Source of the DNA: Nitrospinota bacterium
GTDB lineage: Bacteria; Nitrospinota_A; UBA7883; JACRGQ01
DNA: 44,140 nucleotides
Direction: 5' to 3'
NCBI GenBank assembly: GCA_016200345.1
Contig: JACQEX010000061.1
Coordinates: forward strand, 1-44,140
The notes below the pieces were generated by a model. It was given only the letters and a program-made list of their open reading frames with translations. It was not told the origin of the DNA and ran no database searches. Of this stretch, positions 8,005-15,320 are shown piece after piece. The position numbers and the translations under genes were made by a program. The stretch's first letter is position 1. Each line of letters begins with the position of its first letter.

Positions 8005-8132
8005 CCCTTTTTTGGTTTCGCCGGCGCCGGGGGCTTTGCCGCGTCCGCCGTCGAACAACATCCCGATCCGCAACATCCGCCCGCCTTGGATTCCGCGTGC
8101 TCTTTTGAGTCGGCCATGTTTTTTGTCTTCAT
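8001..8132 (-). CDS. 43-residue Cys-rich microprotein inside the hgc operon
   Basis: The protein is small and charged. Its core GGCCGSGCCS holds four cysteines in two vicinal pairs, and its tail is Ala/Pro/Lys-rich (KPPAPAKPKKG). ATG 8132 overlaps the hgcC-like stop (ATGA) and its own TGA overlaps the hgcA ATG, so the frame is locked between two genes by 1-base overlaps. A GGAGG ribosome site lies about ten bases upstream. Vicinal cysteine pairs are typical of soft-metal (Hg, As, Cu) binding; a role in handling Hg(II) or shielding HgcA is inference. No described family recalled. It is lysine-rich and probably cytoplasmic. Confidence 0.72.
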   Translation of the reverse strand: MKTKNMADSKEHAESKAGGCCGSGCCSTADAAKPPAPAKPKKG

Positions 8133-8413
8133 TTGGTTTTTCCTCCTTTTCCGGATATGTCGTTTAAAAAGGGCCTTAAGAACGAGCCGACCATCGTGGT
8201 CATCTCGTCCACCTTGACCAAGGAAAGGCAACAAACCTTTCCGCCTTTTTCCCAGCTTACCAGCGCCAGCTTGTCGCCGGGCCGGATGTCCGCCGATTTT
8301 CGAATTTCCTTGGGCAGGACCATCTGCCCCCTGTCGTCCACGCTGACGACCGCCTGGAACCGTATTCCGCTTCCGGGGTCGCAACAGGCCGCGTCGGTTG
8401 TCTTTTTAGCGAT
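8129..8413 (-). CDS. hgcC: AbrB/SpoVT-like HgcAB-associated protein (HgcC-like), apparent ATC start
   Basis: 94 residues if read from ATC 8413. A swapped-hairpin AbrB-type fold is indicated by VVSVDDRGQMVLPKEIRKS and IRPGDKLALVSWE. The N-terminal CCDPGSGIR and the internal VCCLSLVK supply paired cysteines, which set it apart from ordinary AbrB antitoxins and match, as I recall them, the AbrB-like proteins found beside hgcAB. It could be a metal-responsive regulator or a partner protein. The only in-frame codon placed after the GGAGG ribosome site (4-base gap) is ATC, followed by GCT AAA AAG; a stop lies just upstream in frame. The alternative GTG at 8341 has no ribosome site and loses the cysteine motif. 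The stop overlaps the microprotein ATG. Confidence 0.8.
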   Translation of the reverse strand: MAKKTTDAACCDPGSGIRFQAVVSVDDRGQMVLPKEIRKSADIRPGDKLALVSWEKGGKVCCLSLVKVDEMTTMVGSFLRPFLNDISGKGGKTK

Positions 8414-8436
8414 AAATCCTCCAAATCATATTTATC

Positions 8437-8465
8437 AGATTATTCAGAATATTCTAATTTGTCAA
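8437..8465 (-). promoter_or_regulatory. Strong sigma-70 promoter of the hgc operon with palindromic operator candidate
   Basis: On the minus strand, a perfect TTGACA (8460-8465), a 17-bp spacer and TAATCT (8437-8442). The spacer contains the perfect palindrome AGAATATTCT (8446-8455), extended with one mismatch pair on each side, which is well placed for a repressor such as the AbrB-like product or an ArsR-type protein. The region is AT-rich, unlike its surroundings. The predicted transcript begins about 17 bases before the hgcC-like start. Confidence 0.7.
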
Positions 8466-8505
8466 CAAGAAATAGGCGCGACCTCGCCGAGAAAAAAAAA
8501 TGAAC

Positions 8506-8711
8506 GCGAGAAGGCGCGGGGATCGCGGCAAAATCGCGGCTTTTTACGCGGTGACCATTAGAGTCAACCGCCGATTTAAAAAGTCGCAAGTTTGGCGCGA
8601 GAACGCGACGACGAGGCGTTTTGCGAGGGAAACGTACGAATGGTACGTTGACCGAACAAAAAGCGAGAAGGCGCGTAAATCGCGGCAAAATCGTGGCTTT
8701 TTACGCGGTGA
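8506..8711. repeat. 49-bp direct repeat downstream of flagellin with a hairpin between copies
   Basis: Copies at 8506-8554 and 8663-8711 agree at all but four positions. Each copy holds three CGCGG units (for example CGCGGCAAAATCGCGGC). The right copy includes the last codons and stop of the flagellin gene (8701-8711). Between them a 7-bp stem AACGTAC/GTACGTT with a GAATG loop lies at 8631-8649. No clear T-run terminator was found for flagellin here. The region 8466-8700 holds no convincing gene. Confidence 0.75.
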
Positions 8712-9543
8712 TGTTTAGGAGGGAGCCTATAAGCCCACGGTTTTCGCCAAGCCCCGCCTTGAGCGCCTTTATGCCCGCCTGAAGCATTACTTGGTTTGAG
8801 GAAAGGTCCGCCATCGCCTTTCCGTAGTCCAGCCCCGTGGTTTGGTTAGCGGCGTAGGTGAGGTTTGCCTGGCCGGTCGTCACGTTTTGAATCCCGGCGG
8901 AAAGGGCGTTTTGGTTCGCGCCCACGCCGGCTTGGTTCTGGTCAATCTTTTTCATCGCGCCGTCAATGCCCTTCAACGCGGAGAATGCGTTTTGCGCGGT
9001 GCTTACGCTTGCGCCGTTCAATCCCAAGGCGTTTGTGTCGGTCGCCTGGATGTTGTCAATCGTCATCTGGTCGTTCGCGGTGCCGCCGGTTCCTGTCTGG
9101 ATGGTCACGGGTTTCTGCGCCCCCTGTCCAAGCTGGCCGGTAAGAAGCGGCGCGCCGTTAAACTGGGTTCCTTGGGTTATCTGGTTTATTCCGCCCATAA
9201 TCTGGCTGAACTGGCTGTCGAGAGCCTGCCGGTTTTGGTCGCTTAACGTGCCGTTCATGGATTGTATCGCCAGCTGGCGCGCCTGCGTGAGCATGTCGTT
9301 AATCTGCCCCAATCCTCCCTCGGCGGTGGAAAGCATGGCCATCCCGCTACCCATGTTGCTGGCGGCCTGCCCCAACGCCGATATATTGGTGTTGAGTTGG
9401 GTTGCGGCCGAAAGCCCGGCAGGGTTGTCGGCCGCGTTGGTTATGGATTGTCCGCTTGAAAGTTGGCCAAAGTTCGCGGACAGGTTCGAGGTGTAGCGCG
9501 CTATCGCGTTCTTCACCCCGTACAAGCCATTAATAGAAGCCAT
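8701..9543 (-). CDS. fliC: Flagellin
   Basis: 280 residues; subunit of the flagellar filament, exported through the flagellar type III apparatus. The conserved N-terminal D0/D1 helices are clear: SSGQSITNAADNPAGLS corresponds to the usual LSSGLRINSAKDDAAGL, and LSTAEGGLGQINDMLTQARQ and FNGAPLL follow. The central variable domain is short (about 130-190). The C-terminal helix region (QVMLQAGIKALKAG, ending GSLLNITA) is the standard flagellin end. The start MASING at 9543 follows GGAG at five bases; an in-frame extension upstream is not supported. Expression is expected from the sigma-28 promoter at 9645-9671. The stop lies inside a copy of the 49-bp direct repeat. Confidence 0.93.
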   Translation of the reverse strand: MASINGLYGVKNAIARYTSNLSANFGQLSSGQSITNAADNPAGLSAATQLNTNISALGQAASNMGSGMAMLSTAEGGLGQINDMLTQARQLAIQSMNGTLSDQNRQALDSQFSQIMGGINQITQGTQFNGAPLLTGQLGQGAQKPVTIQTGTGGTANDQMTIDNIQATDTNALGLNGASVSTAQNAFSALKGIDGAMKKIDQNQAGVGANQNALSAGIQNVTTGQANLTYAANQTTGLDYGKAMADLSSNQVMLQAGIKALKAGLGENRGLIGSLLNITA

Positions 9544-9644
9544 AAAACTCCACAGTTCTAACACATTTTAGCGCCCAACCAAGGGTGCGTCAGCCGGTCT
9601 AAGCCAAGCTCGTCGGCAAGCCCATAGCCCCGTCGCTGGCTCCC

Positions 9645-9671
9645 TTATCGGCAGAATCCAAAAAAACTTTA
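9645..9671 (-). promoter_or_regulatory. Sigma-28 (FliA) flagellar promoter
   Basis: Minus strand TAAAGTTT, exactly 11 bases, then GCCGATAA: an exact match to the FliA consensus. It is about 100 bp upstream of the flagellin ATG, leaving a leader of about 95 bases. This implies that the genome encodes FliA and a late-gene flagellar checkpoint. Confidence 0.92.
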
Positions 9672-9727
9672 GCCAAATTTACCAAAAATGACTTAAAAAA
9701 TGAAAAGGCGGGGCGACAATCTAATTT

Positions 9728-11371
9728 CTAACTAGAAAAAACAGACGGTTGCACTTGAGAGCCGACCGGATGGACGACGTTTGTCTCCTTGGCGTCGGGC
9801 AGTAGAAACGGATAATCAAGGTTGTAGTGCAATCCCCTGCTCTCGCGCCTTTGAAGGGCGGATTCGATTATAAGCTCCGCGCAGGCGGTTATGTTCCTTA
9901 GCTCTATCAAGTCCGAAGTGACCAGAAAATTCCTGTAGTATTCCTTTATCTCGTCGGCGAAGAGTTTTATTCTTCGTTGGGCGCGAACCAGCCTTTTGTC
10001 AGAGCGCACGATGCCGACGTAGTTCCACATCAGGCGCCGGACCTCGTCCCAGTTTTGGGTTATTACGACCTGCTCGTCCGAATCGGTCGCGTCGCCGGAC
10101 GACCAGGGGTTGTTGCAACGGACGTTCAGCGGGCCCCATTCCTCAATCACCTTTTGAGCCGCCCTTCTAGGGAAGACGACCGCCTCGAGCAGGGAGTTGC
10201 TGGCCAGCCTGTTGGCGCCGTGGACACCCGTGCAGGCGTTTTCGCCCCCGGCGTACAGACCCTTGATTGACGTCCGTCCGAACAAATCGACGTCCACCCC
10301 GCCGCAAATATGGTGCGCGGCCGGAACGACAGGGATGAACTCCCTGGTCATGTCGATCCCGATGTCCAAAAGCGTCTTGCAGATGTTCGGGAATTTCTCG
10401 CGGATTTTTTCGGCGCCAATGCCCGTGGCGTCCAGGTAGACGAACTCGTCCCCCCTTCGTTTCATCTCGGTGTCGATAGCGCGGGCGACCACGTCGCGAG
10501 TCGCGAGGCTCGCCATCGGGTGGTAGTTTTCCATGAACGTCTTTCCGTTTATCAGCCTTAGCACCGCCCCCTCGCCCCGCACCGCCTCGGAAATCAGGAA
10601 CGAATTGAGGGCCGGGTGGTAGACGATGGTCGGGTGGAACTGCATGAACTCCATGTTGGTGATGCGCGCCCCGGCGCGATAGGCCATCGCCATCCCGTCG
10701 CCGGACGAGACGTCGGGGTTCGACGTGTAGAGATAAACCTTTCCGCATCCGCCTGTCGCCAAAAACGTGGCGGGCGCCATGAAGGTTCTCACCTCGCCCG
10801 CGCTCGTGTCCAGCGCGAACACGCCTATGACCTCCTCGACTCCGTTTTTCTCCCCCTCCATCTTCGACCTTAGAACCATGTCAATCGCCGTGTGGTTCTC
10901 AAAGATTTTTATGTTTTTTTCCGCTTTTACTGCGGTGATTAGAGCGCGCTCCAGCTCCTTGCCGGTCAGGTCCTCGGTGTGTACGACCCTTCGAGTGGAG
11001 TGCCCCCCCTCGCGGTGCAAATCCAGAGGCGAGGTGGGCGAGGCGTTTGAGCGCGTGAACATGGCCCCCAAGTTCGAGAGATATTCGATGGCGGAAGGCC
11101 CCCCCTCCACCAACACCTTCACCGCCTCCTCCCGGCACAAACCGGCGCCGGACTGTAGCGTGTCCCTTACGTGGAGGTCGAACGAATCGTCGCCCGACGT
11201 GACGGCGGCTATTCCCCCCTGCGCGTAGAGGGTGTTCGACTCTTTGACCTCCCGCTTTGTGAGCACGGCTACGGCGCCCTTTTTCGCCACGTCCAGCGCG
11301 AACACAAGCCCCGCCAGCCCGGAGCCGACGACGATGAAATCAAACCTAAGAACCTCGCCCGAATTTTTCAT
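9728..11371 (-). CDS. nadB: L-aspartate oxidase (NadB)
   Basis: FAD enzyme of 547 residues that makes iminoaspartate, the first step of de novo NAD synthesis; anaerobes use fumarate as the acceptor. The FAD Rossmann motif VVGSGLAGL is near residue 14. LYAQGGIAA, GGHSTRRVVHTED and MEFMQFHPT are the standard succinate dehydrogenase/NadB substrate motifs, and HHICGGVDVD and LYAGGENACTGVHGANRLA close the flavin domain. A helical C-terminal domain is present. The start follows GGAGGAGG. It lies 23 bases behind the heme sensor gene, so they probably share a transcript; no nadA or nadC is seen in the window. Confidence 0.94.
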   Translation of the reverse strand: MKNSGEVLRFDFIVVGSGLAGLVFALDVAKKGAVAVLTKREVKESNTLYAQGGIAAVTSGDDSFDLHVRDTLQSGAGLCREEAVKVLVEGGPSAIEYLSNLGAMFTRSNASPTSPLDLHREGGHSTRRVVHTEDLTGKELERALITAVKAEKNIKIFENHTAIDMVLRSKMEGEKNGVEEVIGVFALDTSAGEVRTFMAPATFLATGGCGKVYLYTSNPDVSSGDGMAMAYRAGARITNMEFMQFHPTIVYHPALNSFLISEAVRGEGAVLRLINGKTFMENYHPMASLATRDVVARAIDTEMKRRGDEFVYLDATGIGAEKIREKFPNICKTLLDIGIDMTREFIPVVPAAHHICGGVDVDLFGRTSIKGLYAGGENACTGVHGANRLASNSLLEAVVFPRRAAQKVIEEWGPLNVRCNNPWSSGDATDSDEQVVITQNWDEVRRLMWNYVGIVRSDKRLVRAQRRIKLFADEIKEYYRNFLVTSDLIELRNITACAELIIESALQRRESRGLHYNLDYPFLLPDAKETNVVHPVGSQVQPSVFSS

Positions 11372-11394
11372 TTGAGGCCTCCTCCGCGTCCCGC

Positions 11395-12816
11395 TCAGAC
11401 GTCGAAGGTTATGATTATTTGATTTCCCTTTTCGTCATAAGTCACCGAAGAGGCGAAGGCCCGTATGATTATGATGCCCCTCCCGTGAACGGCGAGGTCA
11501 GGCTTTGTATCCATCGAGAGATGCGATTTCCAGTCGAAACCGGCCCCCTCGTCCGTTATCTTAAAAATCGCCGAGTTTCCCTTGAAGTCGTAGGAGATGT
11601 GGACTTTCCTCCCCTTGTACGGCTCCAGGTTTTTTCTCGCCTCCATCTCCTTCTCGAACCTTTCAAAATCCTCATCCTTTAAATTCGAGTCCAACTCCAG
11701 GTTCCCGTGAATTATCGCGTTTGTGACCGCCTCCTCAAGCACCAACTCGATGGAGCCTTTCTTGACGTTTCCCTTCTTCCCGGCGATAAGATCCGTAAGG
11801 TACAGCGAGACGGGGCGGATGAGCGATATGTCGTTGCCGATGGTAATCTCCTTTTTCTCCAGCGTGACAAACTCGCTTATAAGCTCCGCCATTTTGTCCG
11901 TCTCGACGTCCCCCACCGCGCGGGCCAGCCTTTTTGTCATCAACGAGATGTCCTTTTGGCTTGTTATCCCGTGGTGATCGGCCTGCGAGAGCACGAAATT
12001 TTTAATCTGCTCGGTTTTTTTCCGCTCGTTTTCCATTTCCAAAATGTGCGCCTTCCGTTTTGCCTCGATTGACTCGGCCATCTTCCGCACCTCCTCGGCA
12101 AGAACGGAAATTTCCGCGTTGTCCGCCTTGATGGCCTCCGCGTTGACCGCGCCCCCCTCGCCGAGCGACACAATCGCCCCGGTTATCTCCCTCAGCGGCA
12201 AAAGCACCTGCCTCCTAAGGGCGATAAAAAGCGAGTACCCCGCCACAAGCATGACCAGAACAACGAACAACTCCATTTCCGCGAGAAGACGAAGGGAGCT
12301 GTTCCGCCACTCCGTCACGTCGTAAACAAACTCGGCGAGGCCGTTTACCCTTCCCGCCGGCATCGGTTTCCCGTCCAGGTCTTGGTGGCACTTGCCGCAT
12401 CGTTCGTCCGTGACGAAAGGAATTACATATCTGAACTTTGTTCCCGTAAGGTCGGAATACTCGCTAATTTTGCCGCTTAGCACGTCATCCTCCATCCGGT
12501 CGCGCGGGAACTCGCCGTCGTGCGTCCCGAATTGCTTGAGGATTTCGCGCCCCTCCACCATTCGAAAACCAAAGTTGGATTGTTGCTTGAAGCGGGTTAC
12601 GGCGGCCTCGGCGGCCTCCGGGCCGGCGGTGGACATGGAGGCCAACAGCTCCGTCCTAATCATATTCGCCTTCTCGCGGGTTTGGGTGATGATGAGCCTC
12701 CTGTCGCGAAGATAGAACAATCCCGTCAACAGCAGTGTTATAAGTAAAATTCCCGCGACCCACACCGCAACGAACGTGCGCACCAGCTTCGTCTGCAAAG
12801 ACTCAGAAGTTTTCAA
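11395..12816 (-). CDS. Membrane c-type heme sensor with RsbW-like ATPase domain
   Basis: 473 residues. A first membrane segment (about 17-36) is followed by an extracytoplasmic sensor domain with one CxxCH heme site (C140-GK-C143-H144), a second membrane segment (about 182-201), a HAMP-like linker, a long coiled coil (about 235-280) and a C-terminal GHKL ATPase. The ATPase N-box IELVLEEAVTNAIIHGN and the final GRGIIIIRAFASSVTYDEKGNQI resemble the anti-sigma kinase (RsbW/SpoIIAB) type. No phosphorylatable histidine motif of the HisKA type is seen. It could sense redox state or a diatomic gas and act on an anti-sigma pathway. Followed by nadB. Confidence 0.75.
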   Translation of the reverse strand: MKTSESLQTKLVRTFVAVWVAGILLITLLLTGLFYLRDRRLIITQTREKANMIRTELLASMSTAGPEAAEAAVTRFKQQSNFGFRMVEGREILKQFGTHDGEFPRDRMEDDVLSGKISEYSDLTGTKFRYVIPFVTDERCGKCHQDLDGKPMPAGRVNGLAEFVYDVTEWRNSSLRLLAEMELFVVLVMLVAGYSLFIALRRQVLLPLREITGAIVSLGEGGAVNAEAIKADNAEISVLAEEVRKMAESIEAKRKAHILEMENERKKTEQIKNFVLSQADHHGITSQKDISLMTKRLARAVGDVETDKMAELISEFVTLEKKEITIGNDISLIRPVSLYLTDLIAGKKGNVKKGSIELVLEEAVTNAIIHGNLELDSNLKDEDFERFEKEMEARKNLEPYKGRKVHISYDFKGNSAIFKITDEGAGFDWKSHLSMDTKPDLAVHGRGIIIIRAFASSVTYDEKGNQIIITFDV

Positions 12817-12920
12817 TCAGCCCCCAAAATGCTTATGAGGTTCCGATTGTAGCACAAAAACAGCGCCGATAGTTTCCCGCGTCCGATTAAGGCAAGGGGG
12901 GGGTAAAAAGGGGGGTGCCT

Positions 12921-14306
12921 TCACCTAAGCATTTCAAGCCAGGCGCGCGCCCTCGTCTCGGAGTCTTGTGCGTTCGCCACGTCCCCCACCACCGAAATAA
13001 AATCCGGCCTCGCGCCCAAAACCTCCGGGGCGTTCTCCAGCGTTATCCCCCCTATCGCCACAAACGGGAACTGCGTCAGCCCCTTCCAGACCTTCAGCCG
13101 GTCCACCCCCTGCGGCGCAAACCTCATCGCCTTTAGTTTGGTGTAAAAAACCGGCCCGAACGCGACGTACGACGGGCGCACCGCCTTCGCCACCTCCAAC
13201 TCCATCCTGTCGTGGGTGCTGACCCCGAGCCTCAGCCCAGCCCTTTGTATCGCGTCCAAATCGGCACCCGGCAAATCCTCCTGCCCGAGGTGAACCCCGT
13301 ATGCCCCCGTCTTTATCGCCAGTTCCCAATAATCGTTTACAAAAAGATTGAGATTAAATTTTTTGGCGTGCCCGACGGCGGATGCAATCTCCGCCTCCAA
13401 CTCGCTCCCGCTTAAATCCTTTATCCGCAGTTGAATCATTTTCACCCCGGCGCGGGCCAGAGGCAAAATCTGCGCCGCCCTGCTTACGATGGGGTAAAAG
13501 ACGGTCCCCTTCGTATCCATCGGCGGAAACGGTTTGTTTCTTGGAACCAAAAATTTGGAGTCCTTCGGAGTCTTTAAAAATACGGCCAAAAATTCCCTGT
13601 TGCCGGTCGCGCCGGTGATGGGCGATTCAATAGTGCCGAGCGGCATTAGCTTTAGGCTCTCTCCGAGCTTGACGATTTTCTCCACCGCCCTCGCCTGCAC
13701 CGCCGGGTCTTTCACCAATCCACCTTTGCCGACCTCTTCTCTACCGGCCTCGAACTGCGGTTTCACAAGCGCGATGATAATCCCACCGTCGGCGGTGGAG
13801 TCCGCGGCGCCGGGCAATACGAGGTCGAGCGAGATGAAGGAGACGTCAATGACCACTATCCCAAAATCGGAGCCGTAATCAGCCTTGGTGAGGTTACGCG
13901 CATTGAATCCCTCCACCAATTTCACCCTCTGGTCGGAGCGCAGTTTCCAATCCAACTGTCCCTTGCCTGCGTCCAGCGCAAGAACCTCCGTCGCGCCGTT
14001 TTGCAAAAGACAATCGGTGAACCCGCCGGTGGACGCTCCGATGTCGAGCGCTTTTTTCCCGTGCGGGTTGATTGCGAACGCGCTTAACGCGGCGGAAAGT
14101 TTAACCCCGCCGCGCGAGACGAAGGGATGCTCCTTTCCGCGCACGTCAAGGTCTATAGAGTCGTCAAAGTTGGCCCCGGCCTTTTCCAATTTTTTGTCGC
14201 CGGAATAGACGTTCCCGGAAAGTATCATGGATTGCGCCTTCGCGCGCGTCTCGGCAAGCCCGCGCTCCACGAGCAGTACGTCCAGCCTCTTCTTATTCTT
14301 CGCCAT
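12921..14306 (-). CDS. Fusion of TlyA-type rRNA methyltransferase and thiamine-phosphate synthase (ThiE)
   Basis: 461 residues with two complete modules. Residues 1-60 form an S4 RNA-binding domain (RLDVLLVERGLAETRAKAQ). Residues 80-247 form an FtsJ-type SAM methyltransferase with GASTGGFTDCLLQ at 90 and KPQFE at 182; TlyA methylates 16S/23S rRNA ribose. After a linker (248-268) comes a ThiE barrel: QLRIKDLSGSEL, VNDYWELA (323), GVHLGQEDLP (337), GVSTHD (361), AFGPVFYTK (382) and VAIGGIT (416). ThiE joins the thiamine pyrimidine and thiazole halves. There is no stop or frameshift between the modules. Functional linkage is not obvious, so the fusion is unusual. Confidence 0.9.
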   Translation of the reverse strand: MAKNKKRLDVLLVERGLAETRAKAQSMILSGNVYSGDKKLEKAGANFDDSIDLDVRGKEHPFVSRGGVKLSAALSAFAINPHGKKALDIGASTGGFTDCLLQNGATEVLALDAGKGQLDWKLRSDQRVKLVEGFNARNLTKADYGSDFGIVVIDVSFISLDLVLPGAADSTADGGIIIALVKPQFEAGREEVGKGGLVKDPAVQARAVEKIVKLGESLKLMPLGTIESPITGATGNREFLAVFLKTPKDSKFLVPRNKPFPPMDTKGTVFYPIVSRAAQILPLARAGVKMIQLRIKDLSGSELEAEIASAVGHAKKFNLNLFVNDYWELAIKTGAYGVHLGQEDLPGADLDAIQRAGLRLGVSTHDRMELEVAKAVRPSYVAFGPVFYTKLKAMRFAPQGVDRLKVWKGLTQFPFVAIGGITLENAPEVLGARPDFISVVGDVANAQDSETRARAWLEMLR

Positions 14307-14374
14307 TTTGAAACACTATACCTTCTTAACCGCCAACCCGCCAAGACGGGATTAAAGCATCGTGTCACAATGGT

Positions 14375-14617
14375 GGTGGGTACACACTTTAGTGTGTACT
14401 TCGGCCGGAAAAGCCAAACAAAATGATTTTCGGCAACCTTCATCAAAAGTGGCCTTCGTCAACCATCGTGCAGTCTCAAACCGCTAGCTCTGATTCACAT
14501 TTTAAAGTCTCAACCATTTACCGCGGTGATGCACGCTCGGATTTCACACGCACAAGAATAAAACCTTTTACTGCCGCCGCTTACGCGGCAAAGTACATCC
14601 TAAAGGATGTACCCACC
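14375..14617. repeat. REP-hairpin-bounded intergenic element
   Basis: Two inverted hairpins face each other. At 14375-14399, GGTGG precedes an 8-bp stem GTACACAC/GTGTGTAC with loop TTTA. At 14593-14617, the complement has an 8-bp stem GTACATCC/GGATGTAC with loop TAAA, then CCACC. The stems differ by compensating changes while the loop and flank are kept. The interior shares 29 bp (14487-14515) perfectly with 3681-3709, and 14424-14443 matches the 17-bp arms of the 3500-3741 element with one mismatch. The rest of the gene-free gap 14307-14707 holds a purine/pyrimidine-biased 'ttcgtgtcc...ttcgcgttcttcgcg' tail (14634-14705). Confidence 0.8.
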
Positions 14618-14707
14618 GAAATGGGGATTTATTCCTCGTCTTCGTGTCCTTTTGTGTTTTTCGTGGTTTTCCTCTTTCGCGTTCTTCGCGGCTTCGCGAG
14701 AGGTTAA

Positions 14708-15289
14708 TTATATCCGGTCGTCCATCAGAGCCTGGACCGCCTCGGGGTAAATCCTGTGCTCCTGCTCCAAAATCCTCTTTGAGAGCGTCTCCACCGTGTC
14801 CCCCTTCTCCACCGGCACGCGCGCCTGCATTATCACCGCGCCGGTGTCCACCCCCTCGTCCACAAAATGAACCGTGCAACCGGACTCCGCAACACCCGCC
14901 TCCAACGCCTGCCTCTGCGCGTCCAACCCCGGAAAGGCCGGAAGCAACGCCGGATGAATGTTGATGATTCTCCCCGGAAATGCGTCCACTAACGCCTTGT
15001 CCACTATTCGCATAAATCCCGCAAGGCAAATCGTGTCTATCCCACGCGCCTTTAGCTCTTTAATAGCGGCTTCCGCAAAGGCCCTGCGCCCCTTGTTTAC
15101 GGCGGGGTCAACCCAGCAGGTCTCCACCCCGTTTTCACGCGCGTATTCCAACGCCGTGGCTGAGGGGTTGTCGGTCAGCACCAAATCCGGCTTGTAAGAA
15201 AGGCGCCCGTCCCGCACCGCGTCGAACATCGCATTTAGGTTGCTTCCGCGCCCGGAAACGAACACCGCGTACTTGTGCTTACTTTTCAT
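14708..15289 (-). CDS. purN: Phosphoribosylglycinamide formyltransferase 1 (PurN)
   Basis: 193-residue folate enzyme that formylates GAR in purine synthesis. The N-terminal loop VSGRGSNLNAM is the phosphate-binding site, CLAGFMRIV and INIHPALLPAFPG carry the catalytic asparagine and histidine (the usual N-IHPSLLP motif with Ala for Ser), and TVHFVDEGVDTGAVI contains the catalytic aspartate. Length is normal for the family. No other pur gene is nearby; the gene lies between two repeat-filled gaps, so it is likely transcribed alone. Confidence 0.95.
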   Translation of the reverse strand: MKSKHKYAVFVSGRGSNLNAMFDAVRDGRLSYKPDLVLTDNPSATALEYARENGVETCWVDPAVNKGRRAFAEAAIKELKARGIDTICLAGFMRIVDKALVDAFPGRIINIHPALLPAFPGLDAQRQALEAGVAESGCTVHFVDEGVDTGAVIMQARVPVEKGDTVETLSKRILEQEHRIYPEAVQALMDDRI

Positions 15290-15320
15290 AAAATACCGGC
15301 GACAAAAATTGGGGAACCTA

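Noticed and set aside
6970-8076. Longer HgcA start at 8076
   Set aside because: It would overlap most of the microprotein and adds a low-complexity N-terminus not expected of HgcA; the ATGA start at 8004 fits better.
8001-8384. 127-codon version of the microprotein frame
   Set aside because: The upstream part overlaps the AbrB-like gene in another frame and is Arg/Gly-rich; the ribosome site and ATGA overlap point to the 43-residue form.
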